This document shows, in pieces, positions 45,001-56,254 of a stretch of 64,000 nucleotides of DNA (its first letter is position 1; every line of letters begins with the position of its first letter). The stretch spans positions 9,142,001 to 9,206,000 of the forward strand of contig WPIO01000004.1 of NCBI GenBank assembly GCA_009760855.2, given 5' to 3'. The notes under the pieces are model-generated. The model ran no database searches. It saw only the letters and a program-made list of their open reading frames with translations, and was not told the origin of the DNA. Both the position numbers and the translations under genes were made by a program. Origin of the DNA: Cristatella mucedo (taxonomy: Eukaryota; Bryozoa; Phylactolaemata; Cristatellidae).

Positions 45001-48000
45001 ACCAGCATTGATAGGACGACATTTTGCACACATTTTCTCACTTCAGGAAGGTATTCCTTGTGAAATTGGCTTCTCTTTCGCCTATTAGTGGTGGGAACTA
45101 CTTTAATTAGTATGGGTTGATAAAGAGGATTAGTGTGCAGTGCTGCGTTTGAGCCCGGTCCATCAAGAGAGGTCTTAATCGTAGAAATCTCTGCTTTACG
45201 GCTCAGTAACTTTAAATGGCACCTATATATACGGCAGGCAAAAACAACCAGCTCTATCAATAGCATAAACTAGAAATGAGACCAGACAGAGAAAAAAATT
45301 ACAAACTGCCTAAGTCTATTAGCAATATATGTTTCTACCGTTTAATGGTATTACAATTTATTTATGCATAAATGCCACTATTAACAAGCTTCACGGCAGG
45401 TAAATCCGAACAACTGCATGAAGGCATGCTACTTTTCTTTGACAATATAGAAAGGCGTGATCAAGTGCTGCTAATGATGCCGAGGACAATTTAGGGTCAA
45501 CTTCTTGTGAGCTTGAACTCCTAAGAAATTAAGTGTGGGAACAATTAATCATATCCAGCAACCAGCAGGAAGATACACAATTGGTTAGCATTAAATATCA
45601 TGCTACTAGAGGCCTCGACTGCACAAAGTATATGAAAGTGTATCCAAAACAGCAGAATGCAACTTCAGCTATAATCAGCAAAAAGAACATGAACACCACC
45701 ATCCTGCTACTAGAGGCCTCGACTGCACAAAGTATATGAAAGCGTATCCAAAACAGCAGAATGTAACTTCAGCTATAATCAGCAAAAAGAACATGAACAC
45801 CACCATCCACGTGCACAAGGGAGCTTCCAACCGACAAATAAACATGATTGAGGTCTGGTAAAACCCAGCTAAGGTGCCCCAGAATTTAGACATGTACAAT
45901 TTTATTCTCTCAGCTTACAATAGTCTTACCGCAAAAATATCTTGCACTCCAGCTGGTGTAGAGGGTGTAGAGCGATGGCATTTAAATGTAAAGTTGTCTT
46001 TTGGGTTTGCTGCATTTACGTACTGTATGGCGACACGCCCTTCTATGCTGCCCAGAGCAAAGCCAGTTGGTTGGTTGTTCTTGTCTGGAAATATGCTGAC
46101 GCACCGATGCTAAAAAAATTAAAGATGAAAGCAAACACGTAAAAAAACCAACGAAATATTGAATATTTTCTTCGCACATGTCTTGTATCACCACAATTCA
46201 CGTGTCAGCAATATTAAGGGGGCAGCAGGCTCAAGATATCTTTGAAATTGAAGAACTCAGGGCAGCAATTCAAATGAATGACGTCCACTAAACGAAAGTT
46301 CTGGAAAAACCCATGTATAGGACATGCATTCCACATTAAATAAATAAATAAATCCTAGCTGATTAAACAGCCTCTTTTTGTATAGCGACAGAAGAGCCTT
46401 TACGGCTATCACCACCGCTTGCAGTGGCGATAAAGGATCGCCCCACCGCAGGAATCGAACCCACGACCTCGGGACCGAGGCCGTGAAAGCAACCGCCTTA
46501 CCTAGTGTGCCATCACGGCTCATTGCCATGTTCATCAATTAATCCATACTAAGACAGAAAATCTGCCCTACTATTAGAATGATAAATATTACTGACCGAT
46601 GTCTTGGACATAATTTTACACAGCTAGCTTTGCTGACAATGCTGCAGCCCTAAGAATGCTTCATGAGTGACATGACTTCGGGTAGGGACAGTAAACGAAT
46701 AAACATTAAGCACATCAAAAACACATCGTTCTACAATCGAAGATCAAAGGGGCATCTTATCTTTAATTGAAGCAGAAAATGCATACATTATAATTGGACA
46801 CAACAGCCAAGAACAGCAGGGTGCAATATATCGGGGCCGAAATACTTTTGGAATGAATTCGTCAATCATCAACTCAATAGCCAATGCCTCCTATTTATTA
46901 ATATGACCCACTAACAGTTTGGTATTTATCAGCCCCAAACAATACTGCTCAGCAAAATGCTGTTCCATCAGCGAGACAATCCTCCACAATAACACGCAAA
47001 ATCTACACACGATAATCTAGCCTTAAGGCTTCATATTAAAAAAAAAGGTTCACTAGTCATGCAACTTACAGTTAATTACTAAGTGAGAACGACATAAGCA
47101 CGCAGGCGTACCCCCCACTGCTCCTAGATCCCTCGGTAAACAAGGAGCGCATATTCCATTTTGGATTGTGATAACAGGCATACCTGCTAGACAATCAGCA
47201 TTACTAGCCTGCATTATAAATGCATTGGCAGTAGAGCAAACCTTGATGCATACAGATTATATTTATGGGCCAGCACACTTAACATTGTGCATACATCAAG
47301 GCTCAGGCATGGTGAAGCATAAATGTAAGCAAAAATACATTCAAGAAAATAAACATATAGAGAATAGAATATCTGAACATATATCAAGTCTATGGTGGCA
47401 AATCTCTACACCCTACCATGGAAGACCGATAATGGGTAAGCCTTTGTGCCACAAGTTGTTTCGGGTACGAAGTTCATCAAGAGGCAATTGTTTACCGAGG
47501 CACATATTTAGCAAAACATTGGAAACATCAATTTAAGTAACCATGCTGACGATTGGCACAAAAGAAACGAGTTTTTTAATCTTTTCCTGCTAGGCTAACC
47601 TGTGTAGCTCCACCTCTTTTTTTATGCAGCACTGCTATTGAAGACGTAGGTTTTCTTTACCTCCTTAATTTCAGACCCCTCTCATATATCTCCATGCAAA
47701 GATGTAGGTATAGACACGTAACCAAAACCATGAGCTCAGTTACAAAAATATTTGCCAAGCCATTTCTGGAAATCCAACCCGACATGCTTTTTTCCAGCAT
47801 ACACTGCATGTATAGTGCCTAAGAGAGATATTTAGACCTCTTAGGGTGATATGCAAATGTCTTATTATTCCTATTACACAATGTGTAACAATTACGTATA
47901 ACAATTTCTGTTCTTGGGTAGTAAGTTTTATTTCGCAATCCATTATACCTCACTAGTAAAGAAAATGGTCACGACTTCCCACACATTTGCTTTTGTGACC

Positions 48001-51000
48001 ATGATGGTATCAAATTTGAAATCAGCCCATTTTCAACAAGAAAACAAACGAACTAACATCTTTTGGTTCACATTGTCAGGAAAAAACTTTCAAATGAGCA
48101 TTTATTTTATTTATTCCGATCATCTGTTTAGTCAAAATTAACATCTATTAATATTTAATTAATATAAAAGCGACCGACAGAGATGAGAAGTGACTGGTTT
48201 TTCAAAGATTTAGTATTATATTGTAAATCCCTTTCACCAATCACTCCCACCATGTTCTACTTATACTGTCCTTGGTAGCTACATTCGAATTATAGTAAGA
48301 GCCTGCTTGTTCCCATACTCTTGTTGAATTTAACAACACGAGCATAGAGGATAGGATATGGACTTTGAAGAAAATCCGGCACCTAATTATGCCATAGGTT
48401 TCACCATAGTCCTAATCAGATCTACATAGATCAGTTGTGCCTAGTGACTGCCCAAGAAGCCCAAAACCGCTGCTAGACAGTTCGAAGCTGCATTCTCCTT
48501 AATAGTGAGCTTCTGGGTGAATTCATCGAACTCAGTGATCTTCTTTATCTATGGTCCCACAAAGACACAGGCTTTGACCTTTGAATCAGACAGCATGGGA
48601 AGAAGTATCGCTGCTACTCGAACTCAGTCGATCATCAGACCACTTATCAAGACTATGACAAATTGTTTCACTAAGCTCAATGTGATGTGCAGTGGTCGCA
48701 TCAGCACCTTCCGAGGTTCTCACTGACTCCCACTTGAGACATTGTTGCTTTTAATGGAAATCTCGGCCCACTTTGGCAAGTCCTGCCAGCGGAAGAGTGC
48801 ACGTCGGTCCCTGTGTCTATCCCAAAAACAAAGTTAAGAGAAACTTGGTAAAACCACCTCCTAGGAGACCCATCAGGAATGCCACCATTTTGGAGTCCTC
48901 GAAGACCTGCACCAAACTCGCCCTGCCTAAATGCACGAAGGAAGATCTTGATGCTGTTGCAATTCTCTTTTTGGTGCACCAAATGAGCCACAGGAAAGGT
49001 CTAGCACAGAAGAAATGCCTCCGCAGAATACTTCTTTGCCTCTGTCTTCACAAGTAAGCTGAAGAAATAGAAAAATGCTTCTTCGGATGCTTGCAGCTTC
49101 TTGATGCCATCTTAAGGAAAATGGAAAATGCAGACACGTATACACTTAGGCAGCTTGAACTAACTGAACCATAGGCATAAGGCTCTTGTATCTGCAATGC
49201 TATTTATATTAATTGAAAATATAATTGAGAAAGGTATTAATAATGAGGAAGGTATTAGTAGTGATGTATTAATTCGCAGAACATATCAATACCGTGTCTA
49301 AAAGGCTTCGTCGAATGATTGACAAGAAAGCTTGACAAAAAATACTTAATATTCGTATGACCATTTTATTGAGTATGATTACTGTTTGATTTACTAGTTT
49401 AACTAGGTAGGAAACCCATTGAATAGAACAATTTTTAAGACAATTTTACTGTGTGATTACAGTATAATTTACTAGTGTAACTGGGTAAAAAAAACTGATT
49501 GTATACATTTTTTTAAATGTTACATCTTACTTTTGACCCAGGCTGTATCTGCCAAGTTCTGGAAAATATGTATATTTCATATTTATCACTGTCTTGGTTG
49601 CAAAAGCAAAGTTGGTGGAGAAAAATTGCCTTTTTATACTTTTGAGGCATAAGCAATTGCAAAAGAGCACTACTACAAAAGAATAGATAAGCAAAAATTG
49701 GGTAGTTTTCCTATTATTAAATTATTAGACATGTTTCAGCTCATTCTTATTTCACAGGAACAATATTTGTTGATGTGAAATATGAATTGCATTTTGGATT
49801 CCAGAATAAAATTGGGTAAATGTGTCTTTACTTCCCTCATTCCTCGAATACCAACGTGATATATAAAAACGTAACACTGTTCAGTTCTGGGGAAATAATT
49901 ATTGCTTGGTTGCTCAAACCCGAACACTTCCCAAACAACCCTAGGAGACCACAGGAATTCGGCAAGTCTCACATTGACCATTTCCGGAAAAAATTATTAT
50001 TGCTTGCTTGCCCAAACCCTTACAGTCTCCAAAAAGCACACGTCAATAGAATACGATGGCCAGCATAGTTCTGCTAGACAATCTTGTTTAGTTTCCTGTA
50101 GCAGCATAGCATGGCAACCATCATCCATAGTTATGCATCCACAAATGCAGAACTAAAATCATGGCCATTCACTGTCGATGACAGCATCCTTAGAGTAACT
50201 CAAAAGGGCTGCACCTGCAGCAAACTCCAGCTTCCTAATCACTGGGCTACGATTGGCTGGCAATGAAGGTCAGGGTCTACTCTCCATTCATAAAGATTTT
50301 TGGCAACGCCGAGTCCTAAAAGTCCTCTCAGTCACCCTTGTGGTATTCAATTTCCAGTTCCGTAATGGAGCTGGGGTATATAATAGACACAAAATTTCCA
50401 GCTGCCTTAGCTGCTTAATTGCAGCAAGTTCACAATAATTGATTACCCTTCTCTTGCAGCTACAATTACGAGGAGCAGAGTACACCTAAACAGCAGATAT
50501 TCAGTCACCACCACATACAGCAGAATCCTAAAAAAATTAGCTGTCAGCCAGCAATAAAAGAAACCATCCCAAAAACACAAAGAAAAAGCATACCGGGGGC
50601 AAGTCCTGGGCATAAAACAGGACATATGCCTATCCAGACCATCATTCCAAGCCACTTTTGAAATGAATTGCTTGGACTTGGCAGATCTTCTCCATGGCAG
50701 AAGGCAACGTCCGTTTACAATCGCTATCTGGGTGTAACAAATACTAAAGGGAAAAGTACTATTGTTCCTAGTACAGGCGATTGGAAAGAAGTAAACCTTA
50801 GAACTGTGAGCTACAGGCAGAATGAAATCGTGAGCGAATTTAGAGGCCTCCAGTTGCCCAGATGCTCTCACTGTTGCCATAAACTCAAAATTTGTAAGTG
50901 CTCCAGATATGCACAGTGAATATAGTACAGTATGCTGCAACAAACTTCTGAAGTTTAGCTCGAAAAACCGATAAGCAATTTGGATTGAAGTAACATGTCA

Positions 51001-54000
51001 ATAATAAGTTGAGATACATTAAATACGGGTAATTATACGATGTATCGCTACTTTCTCAACAGTGAAAAAAAAAGTAAATTGCAGCTGATTTAACAGCTCC
51101 GTTAAAATAGCAGCAGAAAAACCTTAGTAGCAATCACCCCGGCGGCCACTGCCCACTGAAGACGGTATCTGAGTCGTGACGTGTGAGCACCTTACAGCTA
51201 GGCAAAAACCCAGTGGAAAATATCGTGAGGGCATATCCGTATTATCAGTAATCTCATCTGGGGCAGCTATTTAATGGTTTATCAATGCTTGCAATGAAAT
51301 ATGTGTGATAAGTCTCGGCAATCAGCCGTGTAGGGACACCGGTCAAAGCTAGACAAAGGTGAAGCCCTGCAAGTGGAAGTAATAGTCTCCATTTCTGAAC
51401 TTTCGGCAACCCTAAGCTACAAGCACAGCAGATCTGGTCGCTTACCTGAAATTTCAATGGCGACTCCATGCTTCGAAACTCCTTTGGAGAGCCACTTAGT
51501 TCATATATAACAATCTTCCTCCCAGCAGTTCCAACGACTGCCATCGGATATTTCTACAACACAAGAGTGACGAGTTGCTTGCACCACGTGGTTCATGACC
51601 GACTCAAAGACAGATGCAGTCATGCAGAGCACATCATGTATGCTAGCAGTCAACTGTAGCTACTGCCACAACTAAATCTTAATGTGCCAACAATTAATGA
51701 GGCGTGAAAGATAGCATCAATATGTAAATCAAGTATTTACTTAATCTTCTTTTGAATGCAGCTAAAACGTTGTACACTGCTGGTTTGGTGCAAGGTTGAG
51801 CTTCGATGCAGTACTGCCAACCCCACATCAAGTTTAAGCAAATGAAGAAAGTAAGTAGGACACATAAGCCACATACAAACCAAGTAGTGTGGTTTGCTAA
51901 AGAGCCTTAGTACCAAGTGCAAGAGAAAGGCAATTACTATGGAAACGTTTAAATATAATTGAGGTTTAACTAAGAAAAATTCTCACTGCCACATTTGCCG
52001 GCATTTCAGATCATATTTCTGACAGTCGTGACCAGCATTTAACACACTATGCAAAGCCTTTGGTAAGGACACATGTGACTCGTGACGCTCATAAATCAAA
52101 TGCTCAATTCCACGAGTTCTGTGGCACTGCTCTTTCAATGGCAGAAAGGTGTGGTCTTACTGCAAGCAGTGCAATCAGGCTTAAGTGTTAGTTCTTGTTT
52201 AGTGTCAATTAAGTTCCTATCTCAATTTGCCTTCTTTCAATTGTTCCTCCTCAAACTACACATCTTGTATCAACAGTTCAAGCTGAAAGAAAATGTGCAT
52301 GCAATATCTGAGCAAAAGCCTAATCGCGTGGTAAGTAAACAACTACTAAGGAAGACACAATGGGCTGGAAATAAAGATGTAAAGAAAATTCTAAAAGCAT
52401 GATATTTCGATGTGGAAGTACAGGGGCATAAACATCGCTAGAATCATCTGGAATGGGCAGGTTTACAAGTCAAATTGACAAGTTAAATGCAGAATGTAAT
52501 CAACAGTGCATAAAAGACACTGCCATGATTCCTTACCACATCCACGCAGTAACAACGCTCAGGCAACTGCAGAGAAGCCATAGGTGTAGACGACCTCGTG
52601 TCCCAGAACTAAAACCATATCACGGTAATCCGGTCAGCAAAGACAAGCACCACATGTACCACCATCGACAGTAGCAGTCCCTGTGTAATAGCAAGTCATA
52701 CAATTCTTATACCTTCAGAGTTTTATCCCAACTTCCTGTCATGAGACACTGATAGTTTGCTGCTTTAATCCAGTGTACCGACTTCACAGGTGCATCATGC
52801 TGGAAATTATAGCAAATCTTAGTAAGGTGAAATAACTTATCTTCATATGCATACACTGACTGTATACACGTACACGGATATGTAAACGATGACACACAGG
52901 TTGTGGTTATCCCCCAAGAGACGACACCCCAGGTTAGAGACTCTGCACAGAACCCTAGCTGGGCTCAAACCAAGCTGCTCCTCTTTTGAATGAACATCCT
53001 AGCTTATCTTTGCCAGCCAGACAGTTCGGACAGCAGCTCTCGTTAGTGGCACCAAGTTTTTACTTAGAACGACCAGCAAGGGGACTAAACAACGTTTGAG
53101 TATAATGACATCTTTGGGAAATATGGACCAACATCGACAGGGTACCACGGGGATCTGGTGGTGGCACCTAACCTCAAATGCACTAGCAGGTCTGACAGAT
53201 GTTCAATGCGCTTTTGCAGTCAATGGATGACGGCTGCAGACAGGCCTATTGATGAGCTTTGCTGAGTGAGCAAAGCACAATCAATCGTCACAATCAGGGA
53301 AATAGATACCTTAGTCAAGTCTGATTTTCCGACTTGATTCACTACCAAGACGACAGCATACCTCGGATTCAAGCCAATGTTCTACAGCTTCAGCAACAGA
53401 CCTCGGTTCATCTTATTTCATGATGTACACCATTGTTGGGCTTAATGTGTATCTCCGTCAGTAACTCCACAAAGTCATAAAGACCATGTGGGCGTTACGC
53501 AGGAGAGTTTTGTATAGCGCACTCACAGCCTAAGCGGCTTTCGGTACGCATTCGGTAGCCAACAGACTTCGTCTCACGCAACAAAGAGAAAGTGGGAAGC
53601 ATAGCAGAGTTAGGAGAGCAGTTGAGGTAGTGAGTGGCATAGAAGTAGCAGTTCAGGACCGCTGAAAAAGATGTGCCATGGTCGGCAGTTGGAGAGTAGA
53701 TGTCGTTGCGTAAGAATTGTGGAAGCGAGTTCCACAGTCTAGGACCTGCAGAGCTAAAGCTTCTGTCGCCAACTGTCTTTAAGCGGAGGAATGGGACAGC
53801 TAATTTATTGTCCACACAGGACCTGAGGGCGCGAACAGGCTGAAACAGATGTAGCAGTTCAGCTAGGTATGAAGGAGCCAAGCCGTGGCGGGCCTTGTGG
53901 GTCAGCGTAAGAACCCTATCACAGCACAGCTGTCCTTTTTGCTAACCACTAAAGCAACCTACGAAGCGAGGGCCTAAGTGAACATGTAATGACCACATAG

Positions 54001-56254
54001 TGCCCGAGACTTCATTGAAGCCTCAGGACTTGGACAGTGTAGCCTGAACATTGAACAGTATAGCACATCGTCCAGCTTCCGGTAAAAATCTGCCTCAGCC
54101 ACTGGTACAGTATAAGGTTCGATCGGTCATATCTGCAAAGTTAATATGCATGCCTGCCCCTGCTCTGTACTGTGCTGCCCAGTGTGTAGGAATGGCTAGC
54201 CAAAGCAACTTGCTTTCTTTCTCTCATTCACCTTTCTCTTTCCTCCCTCCATCCCCTTTCTCCTTCCTCTCCTTTCCTTCTATCCCCCTCACTCACTCTA
54301 CTGCCCCTTGTCTCTGTCTCCCTGTCTCCTCTCTCTGTCTGTCCTTCTGTCTCTCTCTCTCTCTCTCTTCTCTCTTTCCTTCTCTCTCTCTCTCGAAAGA
54401 TTGACACAAAAAATCGAGAGCATTTCCAATATCATGCCACACAAGTCCACAATACAAAAAACTGGTTACAATGCAGGTCTAAAAACTGGTGGCAAGGTAC
54501 CAAAACCTAAGCTAACTGTGACAAGAAAAGATTACAGACCCACATTAGGTTCAGTCGGCTACCACGACCGACACTAATCACTTAAAAAGATGCAAAGATG
54601 GTTTCACAAAAAAGACAAGAAACAACGAACAACTCAAGCCTTGTTTTACTGTAATAGTAACACAGAGCCCCTGGAGCCAAAGGCACTTCACAATTTACAA
54701 AAAGGGGGTCTTGAGCATTGAAGGCCAACTACGGGGCACCTGTGGTTACAAGCATACTTACTTGTCCGACTTGAATAAACTGGTTGCTGCTAAGATCCCA
54801 CATTTTAGCAGACTTATCACACGATGCTGTAAACACTTTGCTACCATCCTACGAAAGAAAAAATCGCCATTAAAAACGATTCTCGACGGATGCTAGCAAT
54901 GTTACTTACAGCACAAAGTCAGCAAGTCTCATAAATACTATGTTTGCACAACGACTCTTAACAAGCACTGCTAACAAACAATTAAGCTACACACACAAAA
55001 TAAAGAAAACTAAGGCATCGCTGCGAGCTAGCTACAACTCTCAAGCATTTTTACAGACTTAGCTCATCCAAGATGCACGGCTCTTTCAATGGCCTGATAC
55101 AAACAGCATGGGGGTGAGCACCTACCAATTGCCCTTTCATCAGTAATGCCCAACCTGATATTTGACTAGCCGGTTAGTGCGCACATAAAATCTCAGAAAT
55201 GCTCACGAAGACTACTACAAAGCCAGCTGCGTTTGGAATGCTTCAGCCTCCGGCCAAAGTTATGGTTCATCTTAATAGGTGGTTGACTTGTACACAATCC
55301 AGTGAGCCCCGAATATGTTTAATGACTTGAGCCCATGATTTCGGCTAGCAGCAAAGGCTGGACTGCTTATTGCTTGGTAAAAATGCCTTGACACATAGTG
55401 ACCTACGCCTTCTTTCATTTCTTGCACCTTTTTTCGAATTTACTGCTTCCACTCAATTACAAGTCAAGAGTCGCGCGAGAGCGATGATGACAGAATCGAC
55501 AAATGTCAAACAAAAATAGGCTAAGATGAAATTCTGAATACTATTATTCAACAATAGTGCATGCTTCATGTTCAGCAATCTCCAAACGGATCACTTTTGT
55601 CGCCAGCATATACGTCCAGAGATAAGCAAAGTCAATAGCCATGCTAAAGCGTAAGTTTACGCAACAGTACGGTTTCAAAGAGGTGTAAACTTGCGATCCC
55701 GTCTAGGGGTGGCTCGTTACTCCCGTGCGCACTATTAAAACAGCAGTATAACCCAAGTATTAGCAACCAGTCAGCAAAAATCTGCGTCATGGGGCGGTTG
55801 GAAGCGCTGATGCCCAGCGGAAGGTCACTTACGTCACTCCAGGCAACACCTAGAACCGGCGCAGTGTGTAGCTGCTCAGCTTTTGGAATCGTCTGACCAT
55901 TCTGCTGGACTTCCCAACACCGAACCTGCAGTGCAATGCACGCGTTAATCAGCCAGCGCTGGAAAATTTAGAAACCTAGGCTGCTGGATTTGGGTAAGAA
56001 ATTTCTTCGAGGATTAGAAAACTCAAGCTTTACTGCATGTAACCTACGCTGTTGTTCCAGCTTCCCGACACCAGAAACGTCGTCGCCAGAGTAGCAGGAC
56101 TGAATTTTAAGCAGCTTATGCTATCGTCCGGTGGAGACTGCACCTCAAAGTCTTTCATAGGGTTCGAAGGATTTGTTGCAGGCAACATTGTCTGCGTAGT
56201 CTGCAACCCCGCGCCAAAAGGCGAGGCTGCAGCGAAGCCACTAGCCCCGAACAT
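41183..56254 (-). CDS. RAE1: Rae1 / Gle2 mRNA export factor, nine-exon gene (372 aa)
   Basis: Complete minus-strand gene joined from 56254-56048, 55925-55833, 54848-54762, 52799-52713, 52608-52537, 51553-51446, 46109-45930, 41792-41598 and 41272-41183 (1119 nt, stop TGA). Every intron is GT/AG and phase 0. Rae1 is a seven-bladed WD40 protein of the nuclear envelope that binds Nup98 and takes part in mRNA export and spindle assembly; human RAE1 is 368 aa. Markers in order: NPMKDFEV and [13 protein letters not shown] (residues 31-54), CWEV (72-75), [23 protein letters not shown] (130-142), [59 protein letters not shown] (around 292-307), YDWSKGHE. The ATG at 56254 is preferred: the frame runs upstream only to a TTG. 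Introns hold SINEs, a Tc1 remnant and microsatellites. Confidence 0.97.
41598..41792 (-). CDS. RAE1: Rae1 exon 8
   Basis: 195 nt between AACTAG and GTACGT. It encodes [40 protein letters not shown] and [11 protein letters not shown], the most conserved blade of Rae1. The preceding 4.1-kb intron carries SINE-2, a GA microsatellite and a Tc1 fragment. Confidence 0.96.
41977..42042. repeat. (GA)n microsatellite in Rae1 intron 7
   Basis: About 33 uninterrupted AG units, 185 bp after exon 8 in plus-strand order (upstream of it on the gene strand). Confidence 0.97.
42170..42318 (+). mobile_element. SINE-2, full copy
   Basis: In Rae1 intron 7. GCCGAGTTGGTTTGGTCCGG, AGGTTAAGGTGCTTGCCCC, GAGGTCGTGAGCTCGAGCCC and GAAGCACCTGAATAGAGATT; the tail carries a short insertion before GCTATACAGAAG. 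Confidence 0.82.
42345..43540. repeat. Inverted cluster of an unnamed interspersed repeat
   Basis: Three pieces of one family: 42345-42490 (+), 42800-42945 (-) and 43380-43540 (+). They share ATTCCTGAAGAAATGCC, GACACAGTC and following words. The 43380 piece reads [10 protein letters not shown]...[18 protein letters not shown], reminiscent of the zinc-knuckle approach in non-LTR ORF1 (gag-like) proteins. A fourth piece is at 3120-3300. Family assignment is tentative; homology between the pieces is seen directly. Confidence 0.5.
44150..44460 (-). pseudogene. Tc1/mariner transposase fragment in Rae1 intron 7
   Basis: The minus strand reads [41 protein letters not shown], then after a stop [10 protein letters not shown], matching the Tc1 run TVK.G...VMVWG...G.L..IEG.M....Y and QDNDPKH. 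The first catalytic region upstream is not convincing. Clearly inactive. Confidence 0.75.
45601..45808. repeat. 104-bp tandem duplication in Rae1 intron 7
   Basis: Unit 45601-45704 (TGCTACTAGAGGCCTCGACT to ACCACCATCC) is followed directly by 45705-45808, with two or three base differences (AAAGTGTATCC versus AAAGCGTATCC, AATGCAAC versus AATGTAAC). Not related to the repeats elsewhere in the window. Confidence 0.9.
45930..46109 (-). CDS. RAE1: Rae1 exon 7
   Basis: 180 nt after TTTTTTTAG, before GTAAGA. It encodes [43 protein letters not shown] and QDIFA. It lies 5.3 kb from exon 6 across a repeat-filled intron and has no in-frame ATG. With it the protein reads through without a gap. Confidence 0.95.
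46338..46521 (-). mobile_element. SINE-1, full copy
   Basis: In Rae1 intron 6, 230 bp after exon 7 in plus-strand order. (AAAT)n tail, B box GGAATCGAACC, palindrome with one mismatch, A-box region TGTGCCATCACGGCTC. Confidence 0.87.
47803..47875 (+). mobile_element. SINE/LINE 3' tail fragment
   Basis: GTGCCTAAGAGAGATATTTAG, CCTCTTAGGGTGATATGCAAA, then TTATTATTCCTATTA. Worn hairpin tail in Rae1 intron 6; parent family unclear. Confidence 0.55.
48480..49130 (+). other. Coding-like but broken stretch in Rae1 intron 6
   Basis: Plus-strand frames read [20 protein letters not shown], then after stops and a shift [46 protein letters not shown] and, past a stop, [20 protein letters not shown]. The composition suggests a decayed protein segment, possibly a retrocopy, but I cannot name it. 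Confidence 0.3.
51066..51215 (-). mobile_element. SINE-1, diverged
   Basis: In Rae1 intron 6. GCAGCTGATTTAACAGCTCC, AGCAGCAGAAAAACC, GGCGGCCACTGCCCACTG and GTGAGCACCTTACAGCTAGG follow the family in reverse with many changes. Confidence 0.6.
51446..51553 (-). CDS. RAE1: Rae1 exon 6
   Basis: 108 nt between TGTTGTAG and GTAAGC. It encodes [19 protein letters not shown] and [12 protein letters not shown], equivalent to the vertebrate segment ending ESPLKHQ. Confidence 0.95.
52537..52608 (-). CDS. RAE1: Rae1 exon 5
   Basis: 72 nt between TTTTAG and GTAAGG. It encodes [10 protein letters not shown] and [12 protein letters not shown]. The intron from exon 4 is only 104 bp, the shortest in the gene and free of repeats. 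Confidence 0.95.
52713..52799 (-). CDS. RAE1: Rae1 exon 4
   Basis: 87 nt after TTTCCAG. It encodes [16 protein letters not shown] and [12 protein letters not shown], nearly invariant in animal Rae1. The donor is GTATAA, weaker than the others in this gene. Confidence 0.95.
53449..53917 (-). mobile_element. LINE-B copy, 5'-truncated
   Basis: Roughly 97 percent identical by eye to 33795-34255. It ends at the same 3' base (TGTATCTCCGTCAG on the plus strand) and is truncated at GTCAGCGTAAGAA. It lies within Rae1 intron 3 (between exons 3 and 4), in the same orientation as the gene. Here the C-terminal frame is open through [17 protein letters not shown]. Confidence 0.9.
54203..54396. repeat. Polypyrimidine tract in Rae1 intron 3
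   Basis: CT-rich run with (CT)n segments near 54350-54392. Positioned between exons 4 and 3; low complexity, source of a spurious Ser/Leu/Pro ORF. Confidence 0.85.
54762..54848 (-). CDS. RAE1: Rae1 exon 3
   Basis: 87 nt between TTTCGTAG and GTAAGT. It encodes [19 protein letters not shown] and [10 protein letters not shown], a WD40 strand set with the terminal WD dipeptide. Confidence 0.95.
55833..55925 (-). CDS. RAE1: Rae1 exon 2
   Basis: 93 nt between CACTGCAG and GTAAGT. It encodes [18 protein letters not shown] and [12 protein letters not shown], the end of blade 1 and the start of blade 2. It has no ATG and was found by reading between splice sites. Confidence 0.95.
56048..56254 (-). 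CDS. RAE1: Rae1 exon 1
   Basis: Residues 1-69: an alanine- and glycine-rich N-terminus (MFGASGF), then [16 protein letters not shown] and VSGSWNNS, the first WD blade. The donor is GTAGGT. Bases CAG directly precede A-ATG, so an additional non-coding exon upstream is possible. Confidence 0.93.

Larger units (their letters stand above)
46522..51065. other. Rae1 intron 6, non-exonic part
   Basis: Mostly unique AT-rich sequence. A 122-codon plus frame at 47168 is unrecognised. Two related stretches of about 83 bp (49363 and 49445, TTACTGTTTGATTTACTAG versus TTACAGTATAATTTACTAG) form a diverged tandem pair. Confidence 0.45.

Noticed and set aside
50443-50943. 166-aa minus ORF inside Rae1 intron 6
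   Set aside because: Reads as low-information hydrophobic sequence with no motif. The Rae1 frame is complete without it.
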